From NCBI GenBank assembly GCA_023395695.1, contig JAEWYJ010000324.1, positions 1-6,428 of the forward strand: 6,428 nt of DNA. Reading direction: 5' to 3'. The translations under genes were made by a program, and so were the position numbers. This document shows, one piece after another, positions 1 to 5,869 of the stretch. The notes beneath the pieces are model-generated. The model was given only the letters and a program-made list of their open reading frames with translations, was not told where the DNA came from and did not search any database. Each line of letters opens with the position of its first letter. The first letter of the stretch is position 1. This DNA comes from Bacillota bacterium (GTDB lineage: Bacteria; Bacillota; Clostridia; Oscillospirales; Ruminococcaceae).

Positions 1-115
1 CTGCTGCGCTGTCCTGCATCGGCTCTGTCTGACGGCTTTCTGCGGCATATTGCAGATAATCACAAACCCGACCGGTGCAAAAAAAAGCTTCCCAGGCTTT
101 TGTGTGGTCCATCAT
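1..115 (-). CDS. yqzL: YqzL-like small protein, 5' part only
   Basis: The first 38 codons of a minus-strand gene are present; the rest lies beyond the left window edge. Start ATG 115-113 is preceded by GGAGG (122-126) at a 6-base spacing; a second ATG follows immediately (112-110). The translation keeps the pattern I associate with YqzL: D3, T5, W8, F11, T14-G15, then Y20-L21, in a short soluble protein. In Bacillus and many Clostridia, yqzL lies between era and recO, which is exactly where this gene sits, and that position is half of the argument. The function of YqzL is not established to my knowledge. A run of eight T inside the coding strand (codons 10-12) is a possible slippage spot. Alternative: an unrelated short ORF, or the N-terminus of a longer protein. 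Confidence 0.6.
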   Translation of the reverse strand, partial: MMDHTKAWEAFFCTGRVCDYLQYAAESRQTEPMQDSAA

Positions 116-163
116 AAATCGCCTCCGGTAATAGTTTTTCCGAAGGCAGCAAAATTATTGTCG

Positions 164-190
164 GAAATATTTCGCTAATGTAACTGTCAA
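164..190 (-). promoter_or_regulatory. Possible weak promoter for the yqzL-like gene
   Basis: A perfect TTGACA (185-190, minus strand) lies about 70 bases before the start codon. The best -10 at a tolerable distance is TATTTC (164-169), with a 15-base spacer and only three matches to TATAAT. The -35 is good and the -10 poor, so this is a guess supported mainly by position. Confidence 0.25.
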
Positions 191-210
191 CTTGAAAAGC
201 GGCCCGACAT

Positions 211-236
211 TTGCAAAGCCATTTTGCGTGCTGCAA
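211..236 (+). repeat. Shared intergenic hairpin motif, copy A
   Basis: TTGCA (211-215) pairs with TGCAA (232-236) around a 16-base loop containing CCATTTT and GCG. The same arrangement recurs at 5787-5812. Both copies are followed directly by AAGGC, then AGGCA, then GACA further downstream. The paired arms differ between copies yet stay complementary, which suggests structure is conserved. It could be a dispersed repeat or part of a structured RNA; neither can be decided here. Confidence 0.45.
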
Positions 237-253
237 GGCAGGCAGACACCGGC

Positions 254-300
254 CGACATGCGGCTGTACGAAAAACAGGCCGCACGGGTCGTTTTTTTTT
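254..300 (+). terminator. Strong plus-strand intrinsic terminator with no visible plus-strand gene
   Basis: The stem is CGAC (254-257) with GTCG (288-291), then an internal loop, then TGCGGCTGT (259-267) with ACAGGCCGCA (275-284) with one bulged base, around a 7-base loop. Nine T follow immediately (292-300). The geometry is ideal for plus-strand transcription. All genes recognised on this side of the window are on the minus strand, so the transcript it ends is unexplained: a small RNA starting near 120-200, or a block against antisense transcription into era. Confidence 0.75.
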
Positions 301-363
301 AACTAACCCGTTATATACCTTTTCAAAGCCCAGATGCCGAGGCAAACCGGGCGTAATGCCTGA

Positions 364-1257
364 TTACTGATCTCTAAAGCCGAAATTCTTCAATTGGGTG
401 TCGCTGTCGCGCCAGCCCTCGCGCACCTTGACCCAGCATTGCAGGTTAATGCGCACATCCAAAAAGCGTTCGATGTCCAGCCGCGCTTCAGTGGCAATTT
501 TTTTGAGCATCGCGCCATGCTTGCCAATGATGATGCCCTTATGCGCGTCGCGCTCGCAAACAATGGTCGCGTCGATGTCGATAAGGCCGCCGTCCTCCCG
601 CTCGCTCATCCGCTCGATGACCACCGCCGTGCCATGGGGAATTTCGTCCCGCATATTGCGCAGCAGCTTCTCACGGATAATTTCGGACACGACCGCGCGT
701 TCGGGCTGGTCGGTCAGTGTGTCGTCGGGGAAAAAGTGTTCTCCCTCGACGCAAAACGGCTCCAGCTCTTTTAAGAGCGTCGCAACGCCCTCACCTTTAA
801 GGGCCGAGATGGGCACAACGGCGTCAAAGGCATGTAAATTTGCAAATTCCGCAATTTTTTTGAGCATCAGCTCCTTTTGCGCGAGCGCATCGACCTTGTT
901 AATGGCCAGCACCGCCGGTACGCCGGCGTTTTTAACGCTTTCTACAAGCTGCTTTTCGGAGGCGGTAACATGTCCGTCCCACTCGGTGACGAGTATAACG
1001 GCATCCACATCCGACACCGACGCACCCGCCTGCTTGACCATAAACTGGCCCAGCTTGGATTTTGGTTTATGCAGCCCCGGCGTATCAATAAAGACGTACT
1101 GCGTCTCCCCTTCGGTCAAAACACCGGTAATGCGGTTTCTCGTCGTCTGGGGCTTGTCCGCCACAATGGCGATCTTCTCGCCGCGCAAACGGTTTAACAA
1201 GGACGATTTGCCGACGTTCGGACGCCCGACAATCGACACAAAAATATTTTTCGTCAT
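364..1257 (-). CDS. era: GTPase Era, 30S ribosome assembly factor
   Basis: Era is a GTPase that binds the 3' end of 16S rRNA and helps finish the 30S subunit, acting in the cytoplasm and at the membrane. The 297-residue protein has the normal family length and all expected parts: G1 GRPNVGKS (11-18), the switch-I TT pair (38-39), G3 DTPG (58-61), G4 NKVD (120-123), G5 SAL (151-153), and a C-terminal type-II KH domain (about 205-285) with the GxxG-type loop IIGKHG (243-248). The start ATG 1257-1255 is chosen because protein homology begins at MTKNIF and an AAGGAAA ribosome site lies just upstream; the frame is open for 38 more codons, but those residues overlap ybeY and do not look like Era. 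The start is one base after the ybeY stop, so translation is probably coupled. No truncation or missing motif is seen. Confidence 0.98.
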   Translation of the reverse strand: MTKNIFVSIVGRPNVGKSSLLNRLRGEKIAIVADKPQTTRNRITGVLTEGETQYVFIDTPGLHKPKSKLGQFMVKQAGASVSDVDAVILVTEWDGHVTASEKQLVESVKNAGVPAVLAINKVDALAQKELMLKKIAEFANLHAFDAVVPISALKGEGVATLLKELEPFCVEGEHFFPDDTLTDQPERAVVSEIIREKLLRNMRDEIPHGTAVVIERMSEREDGGLIDIDATIVCERDAHKGIIIGKHGAMLKKIATEARLDIERFLDVRINLQCWVKVREGWRDSDTQLKNFGFRDQ

Positions 1258-1258
1258 T

Positions 1259-1768
1259 TTAAATTTCCTTTTCCTGACTGATGAAGGTTTCGTCCCGGGA
1301 AAGCCCCAGCCCCTGGAGCACCGCTTCTTCCTTTTCGTGCATGATGCGCGCCTGCATGCCGTCGGTCTCATGGTCGTAGCCCAGCAGGTGGAACATGGAA
1401 TGCACCGTTAAAAACCCGAGCTCCCGTTCAAGCGAATGCCCATAAAGGCGTGCCTGCTCAACCGCGCGCTCCATTGAGATGACGATATCGCCCAGAATGC
1501 TGGCCCCCGTCTCCTCGTTGACGTCAAAGCTTCCTTTTTCCCCCATAGGGAAGGACAGCACATCGGTTGCCGAATCCTTGTTGCGATAAGAGGCGTTTAA
1601 TTCCCGGATGCTGTCATTATCCACAAGGCTGACGCTGATTTCGGCGGGGTCCTCCATGTCCTCGGCGGACAGCACCGCGTTGCAGCAGCGCTTAATAAGA
1701 AGGCGTGCACCGGTGGGAATCTTAATCTTTTTCTGTCGGTTTGAAATATATACCTTTGCCTTAGCCAC
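1259..1768 (-). CDS. ybeY: YbeY, endoribonuclease / rRNA maturation factor
   Basis: YbeY is a single-domain metalloprotein needed for 16S rRNA 3'-end processing and ribosome quality control. The 169-residue product carries the metal-binding histidine triad H123, H127 and H133 in the motif HSMFHLLGYDH, and upstream the conserved stretch around residues 57-73 (LN..YR..D..TDVLSFP). The start is GTG (1768-1766), preceded by GGGAGG eight or so bases upstream; no ATG fits the N-terminus better. It sits 28 bases after the phoH stop and one base before the era start, consistent with one phoH-ybeY-era transcript. Its product and Era both act on the 16S 3' end, so co-transcription makes functional sense. 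The common form of the motif has HGxLH; here the residues between the first two histidines are S-M-F, an unremarkable variation. Confidence 0.97.
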   Translation of the reverse strand: MAKAKVYISNRQKKIKIPTGARLLIKRCCNAVLSAEDMEDPAEISVSLVDNDSIRELNASYRNKDSATDVLSFPMGEKGSFDVNEETGASILGDIVISMERAVEQARLYGHSLERELGFLTVHSMFHLLGYDHETDGMQARIMHEKEEAVLQGLGLSRDETFISQEKEI

Positions 1769-1796
1769 TCGCGTTTCCTCCCAAGCTTAAAGCATG

Positions 1797-2792
1797 CTAA
1801 TGCCGTGATGGCGGGTTGTTGTAATAGCGTTCATAGGCCTTGATAATCTCCTGAATAAGCCGGTGGCGCACCACGTCCTTTTCGGTAAGGTGGATGATAT
1901 CGATACCGTTGATGTTTTTAAGGATGCGAACCGCTTCTGTCAAGCCGGATCTCTTATCCGGCAGATCAATCTGCGTGACGTCGCCGGTGATAACCGCCTT
2001 GGAGTTCTGCCCCAGACGGGTCAGCAGCATCTTCATCTGTTCCGGCGTCGTATTCTGTGCCTCGTCCAGAATAATGAACGAGTCGTCAAGCGTTCTGCCG
2101 CGCATATACGCAAGCGGCGCCACCTCAATGTTGCCGCGCTCGACATAGCGCTGGTAGTTTTCGGCCCCCAGCATGTCAAACAGCGCGTCATAAAGCGGCC
2201 GCAGGTAAGGGTCAACCTTGTTTTGCAGATCGCCGGGCAGAAAGCCGAGTTTTTCGCCCGCTTCTACAGCCGGACGGGTTAAAATAATGCGGTTAATTTC
2301 GTGCGCGCGAAAAGCCCGCACCGCCATGGCCACCGCAAGATAGGTCTTGCCGGTACCCGCGGGGCCGACACCGAACGTGATGGTGTTTTTGCGGATGGCG
2401 TCGATATATTTTTTCTGGCCCAGTGTCTTGGCCTTTAACGGCCTGCCCTTGGCGGTGATGCACACCACCTCGTCGGTGAGCTGGGCCACCTTTTCTTCCT
2501 GCCCCTCGTCGACGAGCGACATGATGTAGTGGATATTCTGCTCGGTCAGCGCCTCGCCGGTGTTAATCAGCGAAATAAGCGCTTCAATCACCTTAACGGC
2601 AAGGCAAACCTGCTCCGCCTCTCCGGTAACCTTAATGTCGGCGCCGCGCAACAGGATGCTGACGCCGTAAGTCTCCTCTATCAGCCTGACATTGGCGTCA
2701 AAGCTACCAAACAGCGCAAGGGTGTGCTCCATCCGTTCAACATTGATCAGCTGTTCTATCATTTCATCATCCATTCCGCCGAAGGCCGGCAT
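1797..2792 (-). CDS. phoH: PhoH-family ATPase (PhoH-like protein)
   Basis: PhoH-like proteins are cytoplasmic P-loop ATPases tied genetically to RNA metabolism and almost always encoded beside ybeY. The 331-residue protein shows an N-terminal KH-like segment (about 25-75), Walker A GPAGTGKT (143-150), the family block LTRPAVEAGEKLGFLPGD (171-188) and Walker B FIILDEAQN (239-247); GDVTQIDLP (270-278) is the usual sensor region. Three in-frame ATGs compete: 2792, 2774 and 2762. The longest form is given; a stop lies two codons before it. The third (2762) begins MIEQLINVER, which resembles other family starts, and has a weak GGATGA upstream, so the true protein may be 321 residues. None has a strong ribosome site. 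A sigma-A-type promoter lies about 100 bases upstream, and the gene leads the phoH-ybeY-era unit. Confidence 0.95.
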   Translation of the reverse strand: MPAFGGMDDEMIEQLINVERMEHTLALFGSFDANVRLIEETYGVSILLRGADIKVTGEAEQVCLAVKVIEALISLINTGEALTEQNIHYIMSLVDEGQEEKVAQLTDEVVCITAKGRPLKAKTLGQKKYIDAIRKNTITFGVGPAGTGKTYLAVAMAVRAFRAHEINRIILTRPAVEAGEKLGFLPGDLQNKVDPYLRPLYDALFDMLGAENYQRYVERGNIEVAPLAYMRGRTLDDSFIILDEAQNTTPEQMKMLLTRLGQNSKAVITGDVTQIDLPDKRSGLTEAVRILKNINGIDIIHLTEKDVVRHRLIQEIIKAYERYYNNPPSRH

Positions 2793-2853
2793 CTTTCAGA
2801 AATCGCATTCCGCGCCTTCGCTCCAAAAGGACGGATAACGCGGTAATAATGGG

Positions 2854-2885
2854 GCGCAGCCGCTTTCAGGCCGATGGCTATGCGC
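2854..2885 (-). promoter_or_regulatory. Hairpin at the predicted 5' end of the phoH mRNA
   Basis: On the minus strand GCGCATAGCC (2885-2876) pairs with GGCTGCGC (2861-2854), giving eight base pairs with a two-base bulge and a 14-base loop. It begins at or within two bases of the start site expected from the promoter at 2892-2920. A stem at the extreme 5' end commonly protects an mRNA from 5'-dependent decay, which is the suggested role; no ligand-binding fold was recognised. Confidence 0.4.
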
Positions 2886-2891
2886 TTTAAG

Positions 2892-2920
2892 AGTATATCA
2901 CATTTTAGAATATTTGTCAT
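2892..2920 (-). promoter_or_regulatory. Sigma-A-type promoter for phoH-ybeY-era
   Basis: On the minus strand ATGACA (2920-2915) and TATACT (2897-2892) each match the vegetative consensus at five of six positions, with the ideal 17-base spacer. The predicted start is near 2885-2887. It lies in the 150-base gap between yqfD and phoH, so the housekeeping genes need not depend on sporulation transcription of yqfCD. I see no convincing terminator after yqfD, so read-through may add to it. Confidence 0.75.
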
Positions 2921-2942
2921 AGAAACCCGCAAAAAATGTCTG

Positions 2943-4115
2943 CTAGTTTCTTGAAATTTCCACCTCTCTGGCAATGTCCTTTTCGACCAGCGCCCGCTCG
3001 GTCAGGCGATAGACGCCGTTTTCGCAGCGCCCGTCAATTTCGCGGGAGATCACTTTGGAGTCAGGCGTCTTTTTCCGCAGGGCATTTAGCTGCCGCATGG
3101 CGTATTCCTTGGCTTCCAGCTCGGTAATTTCGCTTGTTTCAAGCCGAACCGGCGTTGCAATCTGTTTTAAAACCCAGAGATTTTCAGAGGGCAGCAGCGT
3201 CTCGCGCTGCCAGTAAACCGAATAGGCCTGTTCCTTCATTTTTAACGGAAAAAACATCGGTATACGGATATTGCCCCATTCAAGAAAGCTTTTGGTTTTC
3301 GGGTCGCCGTTTGGCACCCAGACCGGCTGCTTGAGCGGCACCCGGACGTCATGATCTTCATAGGCGTGCGCCACCACCTTTGCGCGGGCATATTTAAACT
3401 GGCGGTTGCCGTACTGATCCTCCATAATGCCGCTGACGATAATATCGCCCGCGCTGACGGTATCACCTATTTTAACAACCGACTCGCCCTCGTAAACCTC
3501 CATATAACGAATCTGTCCGTCGCAGGCCGCCACAATATTGCCGACCCGGTCGTCGGGGTCAATCGGATCGGGCGGAATATCCCGCTCGCGCAGCTCAACC
3601 TGCGCTGTGCTGCCCACGATGTTAATGGCAATCCACGCAATGCGCCCATCGCGCAGCCGCATCTGCTGCTGCAGCGTGCGCGCATCTATTTTGCCTGAGA
3701 GCACCCCCGGTTTGACGCCAAGCTCCGCCAGCTCGCCGCGCAGCTCTTCCTCAGAGATAGTGACGCAGCCGTTGATATCCACCCGCCAGACAAACTGGGA
3801 GGCAACAATAAGCGCCAGCACGGCGCACAGCAGCCCCGCCAAAAAGCCCTTACGGCGGCGGTAGCGATGCCGGTAAACCCACAACCCGGACTTTTTTTGA
3901 ATGCGCACCTTTGTGCCGCTCTGCCGCGCCATCGGCCGCAGACGGAAATAGTTCTCGGCATGGGTGCTGGCCTCAATGCCCTGCGGAAGATGCCGGATGC
4001 CCCAGACCGGAAGCCCGTTGCGCAGGCAGAGATTTATAAGCTTTTCAGGAAAAGCGCCGGTAATCAAAAAGGTTACCGTACCGCGCAGCCATCTGACCAA
4101 TACGAGGAGAAACAT
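2943..4115 (-). CDS. yqfD: Sporulation protein YqfD (membrane-anchored)
   Basis: YqfD is a sporulation protein made in the mother cell under sigma-E in Bacillus; its biochemical role is not known to me. The 390-residue length is close to the Bacillus protein. Residues 1-60 include the family-like opening LVRWLRGTVTF. A basic stretch (69-90) comes just before a single membrane segment (about 91-110). After it, VDINGCVTISEEEL (112-125) reads like the first strand of a POTRA/FtsQ-like domain, followed by a large domain up to 390 that would lie outside the cytoplasm if the basic residues stay inside. Start ATG 4115-4113 has GAGGTG five bases upstream, nine bases after the yqfC stop, so the two are co-translated. 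Stop TAG. No defects seen. Confidence 0.93.
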   Translation of the reverse strand: MFLLVLVRWLRGTVTFLITGAFPEKLINLCLRNGLPVWGIRHLPQGIEASTHAENYFRLRPMARQSGTKVRIQKKSGLWVYRHRYRRRKGFLAGLLCAVLALIVASQFVWRVDINGCVTISEEELRGELAELGVKPGVLSGKIDARTLQQQMRLRDGRIAWIAINIVGSTAQVELRERDIPPDPIDPDDRVGNIVAACDGQIRYMEVYEGESVVKIGDTVSAGDIIVSGIMEDQYGNRQFKYARAKVVAHAYEDHDVRVPLKQPVWVPNGDPKTKSFLEWGNIRIPMFFPLKMKEQAYSVYWQRETLLPSENLWVLKQIATPVRLETSEITELEAKEYAMRQLNALRKKTPDSKVISREIDGRCENGVYRLTERALVEKDIAREVEISRN

Positions 4116-4124
4116 AGCAGCACC

Positions 4125-4436
4125 TCAAAACAAGAATTCAACTGCGGTGATATGACCTGAAACAACGGTGGTGTTCCGGTTGAGACTGCCGATGGCAAGC
4201 CCCCGCCCCGAAAATTTGACCACCATGCCCCCTGCCAACAGGCGAATGACCTGCGGCGTATACTCCAGCACACCGCGGCAGTTTTCCACCACCGCCTCGT
4301 GATTGGCGTGCAGCTCTATGTGCAGTCCGCCCGTCAGCGTGCTCTCCGGCAGCTCCAGCACGCGGGACAGGGCGGTCTTCACCGGCTTTTGATCGTCTTT
4401 TTTATTGGATGTATGCAGTTTCATTCTGCGCTTCAA
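4125..4436 (-). CDS. yqfC: Sporulation protein YqfC
   Basis: This is a small sporulation protein of the YqfC family, always paired with yqfD; its molecular role is unknown. The 103-residue product has the family landmarks: an LELP segment (27-30), GLHIEL (37-42), ENCRGVLEY (51-59) and a C-terminal strand-rich part ending GHITAVEF. The start is taken as TTG (4436-4434), because GGAGGT (4445-4450) lies exactly eight bases before it. The first ATG (4424) is 20 bases from that site and has none of its own. The frame stays open further upstream to 4514, but those residues show no family similarity and belong to the leader. It is the first gene of the yqfC-yqfD unit, transcribed from a sigma-E-type promoter about 130 bases upstream. 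Confidence 0.9.
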   Translation of the reverse strand: MKRRMKLHTSNKKDDQKPVKTALSRVLELPESTLTGGLHIELHANHEAVVENCRGVLEYTPQVIRLLAGGMVVKFSGRGLAIGSLNRNTTVVSGHITAVEFLF

Positions 4437-4444
4437 GCCTTTGC

Positions 4445-4450
4445 ACCTCC
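4445..4450 (-). promoter_or_regulatory. Ribosome binding site that decides the yqfC start
   Basis: GGAGGT on the minus strand is a near-perfect Shine-Dalgarno sequence. Its distance fits the TTG at 4436 (8 bases) and not the ATG at 4424 (20 bases), so yqfC is read as starting with TTG. Confidence 0.7.
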
Positions 4451-4500
4451 AGCTTATACCGAATAGGAAAAAAGGGCGCGACCTGCAGGATATGCTTGAA

Positions 4501-4553
4501 TCGGGCGACGGCAAAACAGCCCGCCGCTATCTGTGAATTTCGCCGGCGCCCGA
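4501..4553. repeat. Long imperfect inverted repeat in the yqfCD leader
   Basis: The 12-base arms 4501-4512 and 4542-4553 are complementary at 11 positions; inside them ACAG (4516-4519) pairs with CTGT (4531-4534) around a loop that includes CCCGCCGC (4520-4527). It lies between the sigma-E-type promoter and yqfC, so it would fold in the yqfCD leader mRNA. No T-run follows on either strand, so it is not a terminator. On the plus strand the order GACGGCAA, ACAG, CCCGCCGC, CTGT is also found at 5857-5890. Confidence 0.6.
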
Positions 4554-4571
4554 CGTTGGTTCCTTCAAAAT

Positions 4572-4600
4572 ACTATATGGGCGGGCAAACCGTGATATGC
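4572..4600 (-). promoter_or_regulatory. Sigma-E-type promoter for yqfC-yqfD
   Basis: On the minus strand GCATATC (4600-4594) and CATATAGT (4579-4572) are separated by 14 bases. Against the sigma-E consensus as I remember it (KMATATT, about 14 bases, CATACAMT) 12 of 15 positions match. yqfC-yqfD is a known sigma-E target in Bacillus, which agrees. Predicted leader is about 130 bases. Confidence 0.65.
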
Positions 4601-4621
4601 GCTGGTTTACAGCCATAGAAT
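4593..4621 (+). promoter_or_regulatory. Sigma-E-type promoter for the ylbJ-family gene
   Basis: On the plus strand TGATATG (4593-4599) and CATAGAAT (4614-4621) are separated by 14 bases and also match the remembered sigma-E consensus at 12 of 15 positions, though the -35 is the weaker part. Predicted start near 4627-4629, only a few bases before the ribosome site at 4635. ylbJ is a sigma-E gene in Bacillus. Its -35 overlaps that of the opposite promoter. Confidence 0.55.
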
Positions 4622-4634
4622 AGCGGTAGGATGC

Positions 4635-4640
4635 GAGGTG
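4635..4640 (+). promoter_or_regulatory. Ribosome binding site that decides the ylbJ start
   Basis: GAGGTG lies six bases before ATG 4647. The alternative GTG at 4638 falls inside this site, and the sequence that would serve it (GGTAGG, 4625-4630) would sit at or before the predicted transcript start, so ATG 4647 is preferred. Confidence 0.65.
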
Positions 4641-4646
4641 TTGCGA

Positions 4647-5684
4647 ATGAAACAACTATTGGCGGGTCTAACAGGGCTTGCCGCAATTGCGGCGCTTTTT
4701 GTAAAAGCGCCTGCGGCGGCGCAGGGTGTGGCCGAGGGCGTGCGGCTCTGCATGCAGGTGCTGCTGCCGTCGCTGCTGCCTTTTATGATTGCAGTGTCGT
4801 TTTTGTCGCTTTCAGGCGGACTTTTACTGCCCGCAAAGCTGCTTTTTCCGCTGTTTAAGCTGCTGGGTCTGCCCAATGCGCTGCGCGACGTCTGGCTGGC
4901 CTCGTTTTTAGGCGGCTACCCCACCGGCGCACACACGCTGGCCACACTGGTGCAGCAAGGCCTGATGCCGCGCGAGACCGCCGGCCGTATGCTGCGCTGC
5001 TGCGTCAACCCCGGCCCGGCCTTTCTGGTATTGGCAGTGGGGCAGGCAATGCTCGGCTCACGCCATATCGGCGGGCTGCTGCTGCTGGCACAGGTCATCT
5101 CCTCCCTTTTGCTGTGCGCACTGCTTTGCCGCCGGGAGCGGCATACCGCGGGCGAGGTTTCCGCCAAACGGCTCCCTTCTCTGTCCGACGCCTTTGTGTC
5201 CGCCGTTTCGGGTGCGTCCACTGCCATGCTGACTGTTTTTGCGTTTGTGCTGGCTTTTTCGGTCGTTTTTTCGCTGCTTGACGCCTTTGACCCCCGGTTA
5301 AAGCCGCTGGCAGCCGTTTTGGAGGTGACGCTTGGCTGTGCCGCCGCCGCAGAGCTTGGCGGAAAAACCGGCCTGCTGCTCACCGCGTTTTTTATCGGCT
5401 TTGGCGGGTTTTCGGTCGGCTTTCAGGTGCTGGCGCTCGCACGACAGGCCGGTATTCCGACCCGCGGCTTCTGGCCGGCACGCCTGTTGGGCGGCCTGCT
5501 TAACAGCGGCGTTTTCGGGCTGCTGCTCGCTTTTGACAAAACCGCCGTGGCCACCTTGGCCAAGCACACGCCACCGGTGGCCGTCTGGTCATCCGACCGG
5601 CTGCTGGGGGCCGTTTGCATCGCGGCCATGCTGTTGATCTCTCTAAAAAAGCTCGAGATGCCCGCTATAAAATCTAAACGCTGA
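4647..5684 (+). CDS. ylbJ: YlbJ-family sporulation integral membrane protein
   Basis: YlbJ is a polytopic membrane protein related to nucleoside-recognition (Gate) domain transporters; in Bacillus it is a sigma-E product needed for normal spore cortex. The transported substrate is unknown. The 345-residue product has about eight to ten hydrophobic segments (roughly 3-19, 42-65, 123-138, 141-161, 191-212, 222-237, 244-265, 278-296, 318-334). It carries two recognisable family motifs: FLGGYPTGA (87-95) and CVNPGPAF (119-126). A basic and polar loop lies around 162-185. The C-terminus is short and lysine-rich. It is transcribed away from yqfCD, from a promoter that overlaps theirs, so all three would switch on together in the mother cell. 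Family membership is firm; whether it is the one-to-one ylbJ orthologue is less so, since Clostridia can carry paralogues. Confidence 0.88.
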   Translation: MKQLLAGLTGLAAIAALFVKAPAAAQGVAEGVRLCMQVLLPSLLPFMIAVSFLSLSGGLLLPAKLLFPLFKLLGLPNALRDVWLASFLGGYPTGAHTLATLVQQGLMPRETAGRMLRCCVNPGPAFLVLAVGQAMLGSRHIGGLLLLAQVISSLLLCALLCRRERHTAGEVSAKRLPSLSDAFVSAVSGASTAMLTVFAFVLAFSVVFSLLDAFDPRLKPLAAVLEVTLGCAAAAELGGKTGLLLTAFFIGFGGFSVGFQVLALARQAGIPTRGFWPARLLGGLLNSGVFGLLLAFDKTAVATLAKHTPPVAVWSSDRLLGAVCIAAMLLISLKKLEMPAIKSKR

Positions 5685-5708
5685 ATGCTGGTGAAAGTAT
5701 TTGCTTTG

Positions 5709-5717
5709 TGCTAAAAT
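5709..5717 (+). promoter_or_regulatory. Extended -10 promoter candidate before the leader region
   Basis: TGCTAAAAT has the TGn extension joined to a five-of-six -10 hexamer. The -35 position holds nothing close to TTGACA, which extended -10 promoters tolerate. Transcription would start near 5724, about 25 bases after the ylbJ stop plus the hexamer, and enter the structured region below. Confidence 0.4.
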
Positions 5718-5786
5718 AAAATAATAAGCATACCGTACCGCATGACTTGGCGTCACAGCCCGAAAATTGAGGGCCGAGGTAGAAAA

Positions 5787-5812
5787 TTGCAAGACCATTT
5801 TTTGCGTTGTAA
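5787..5812 (+). repeat. Shared intergenic hairpin motif, copy B
   Basis: TTGCAA pairs with TTGTAA (one G-U pair in RNA) around a 14-base loop containing CCATTTT and GCG, then AAGGC follows. It matches copy A at 211-236 in loop core, flank and order of downstream short motifs (AGGCA at 5818, GACA at 5830). Confidence 0.45.
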
Positions 5813-5869
5813 GGCCGAGGCACGGTAAGGACAGCTTGAACCAAGCCGTGACGGTTGACGGCAACGGCA

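Larger units (their letters stand above)
116..363. other. Intergenic region between era and the yqzL-like gene
   Basis: No credible gene is visible in this 248-base gap. It contains a TTGACA hexamer on the minus strand, a copy of a shared hairpin motif (211-236), a strong plus-strand intrinsic terminator (254-300) and an ACGGGT/ACCCGT inverted repeat (284-289 with 306-311) flanking the T-run. Downstream of era on the minus strand I see only a weak stem near 325-355 with three T after it, so a proper era terminator is not evident. Confidence 0.6.

Noticed and set aside
1258..1371. N-terminal extension of Era by 38 residues
   Set aside because: It overlaps ybeY in another frame, is arginine/cysteine/lysine-rich unlike any Era, and the internal ATG has both a ribosome site and the family N-terminus.
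398..1411. Long plus-strand open frame (about 337 codons) opposite era and ybeY
   Set aside because: It is serine-rich and without recognisable domains, lies fully antisense to two clear conserved genes, and has no ribosome site. It is a mirror of codon bias in era and ybeY.
2921..2951. AGAAAC/GTTTCT inverted repeat at the end of yqfD as a terminator
   Set aside because: The T-run is inside the loop rather than after the stem and the stem is only six A/T-rich pairs, so it would not terminate.
4452..4457. TATAAG on the minus strand as a -10 for yqfC
   Set aside because: No -35 lies at a suitable distance and the start would fall at the ribosome site.
4437..4514. N-terminal extension of yqfC upstream of the TTG
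   Set aside because: The residues do not resemble YqfC and the extension would place the good ribosome site inside the gene; the frame is open by chance.
5742..5828. 28-codon ORF inside the leader region (starts MTWRHSPKIEG)
   Set aside because: No ribosome binding site precedes the ATG and the product is an unremarkable basic peptide; the bases are better explained by hairpins. A regulatory leader peptide cannot be wholly excluded.
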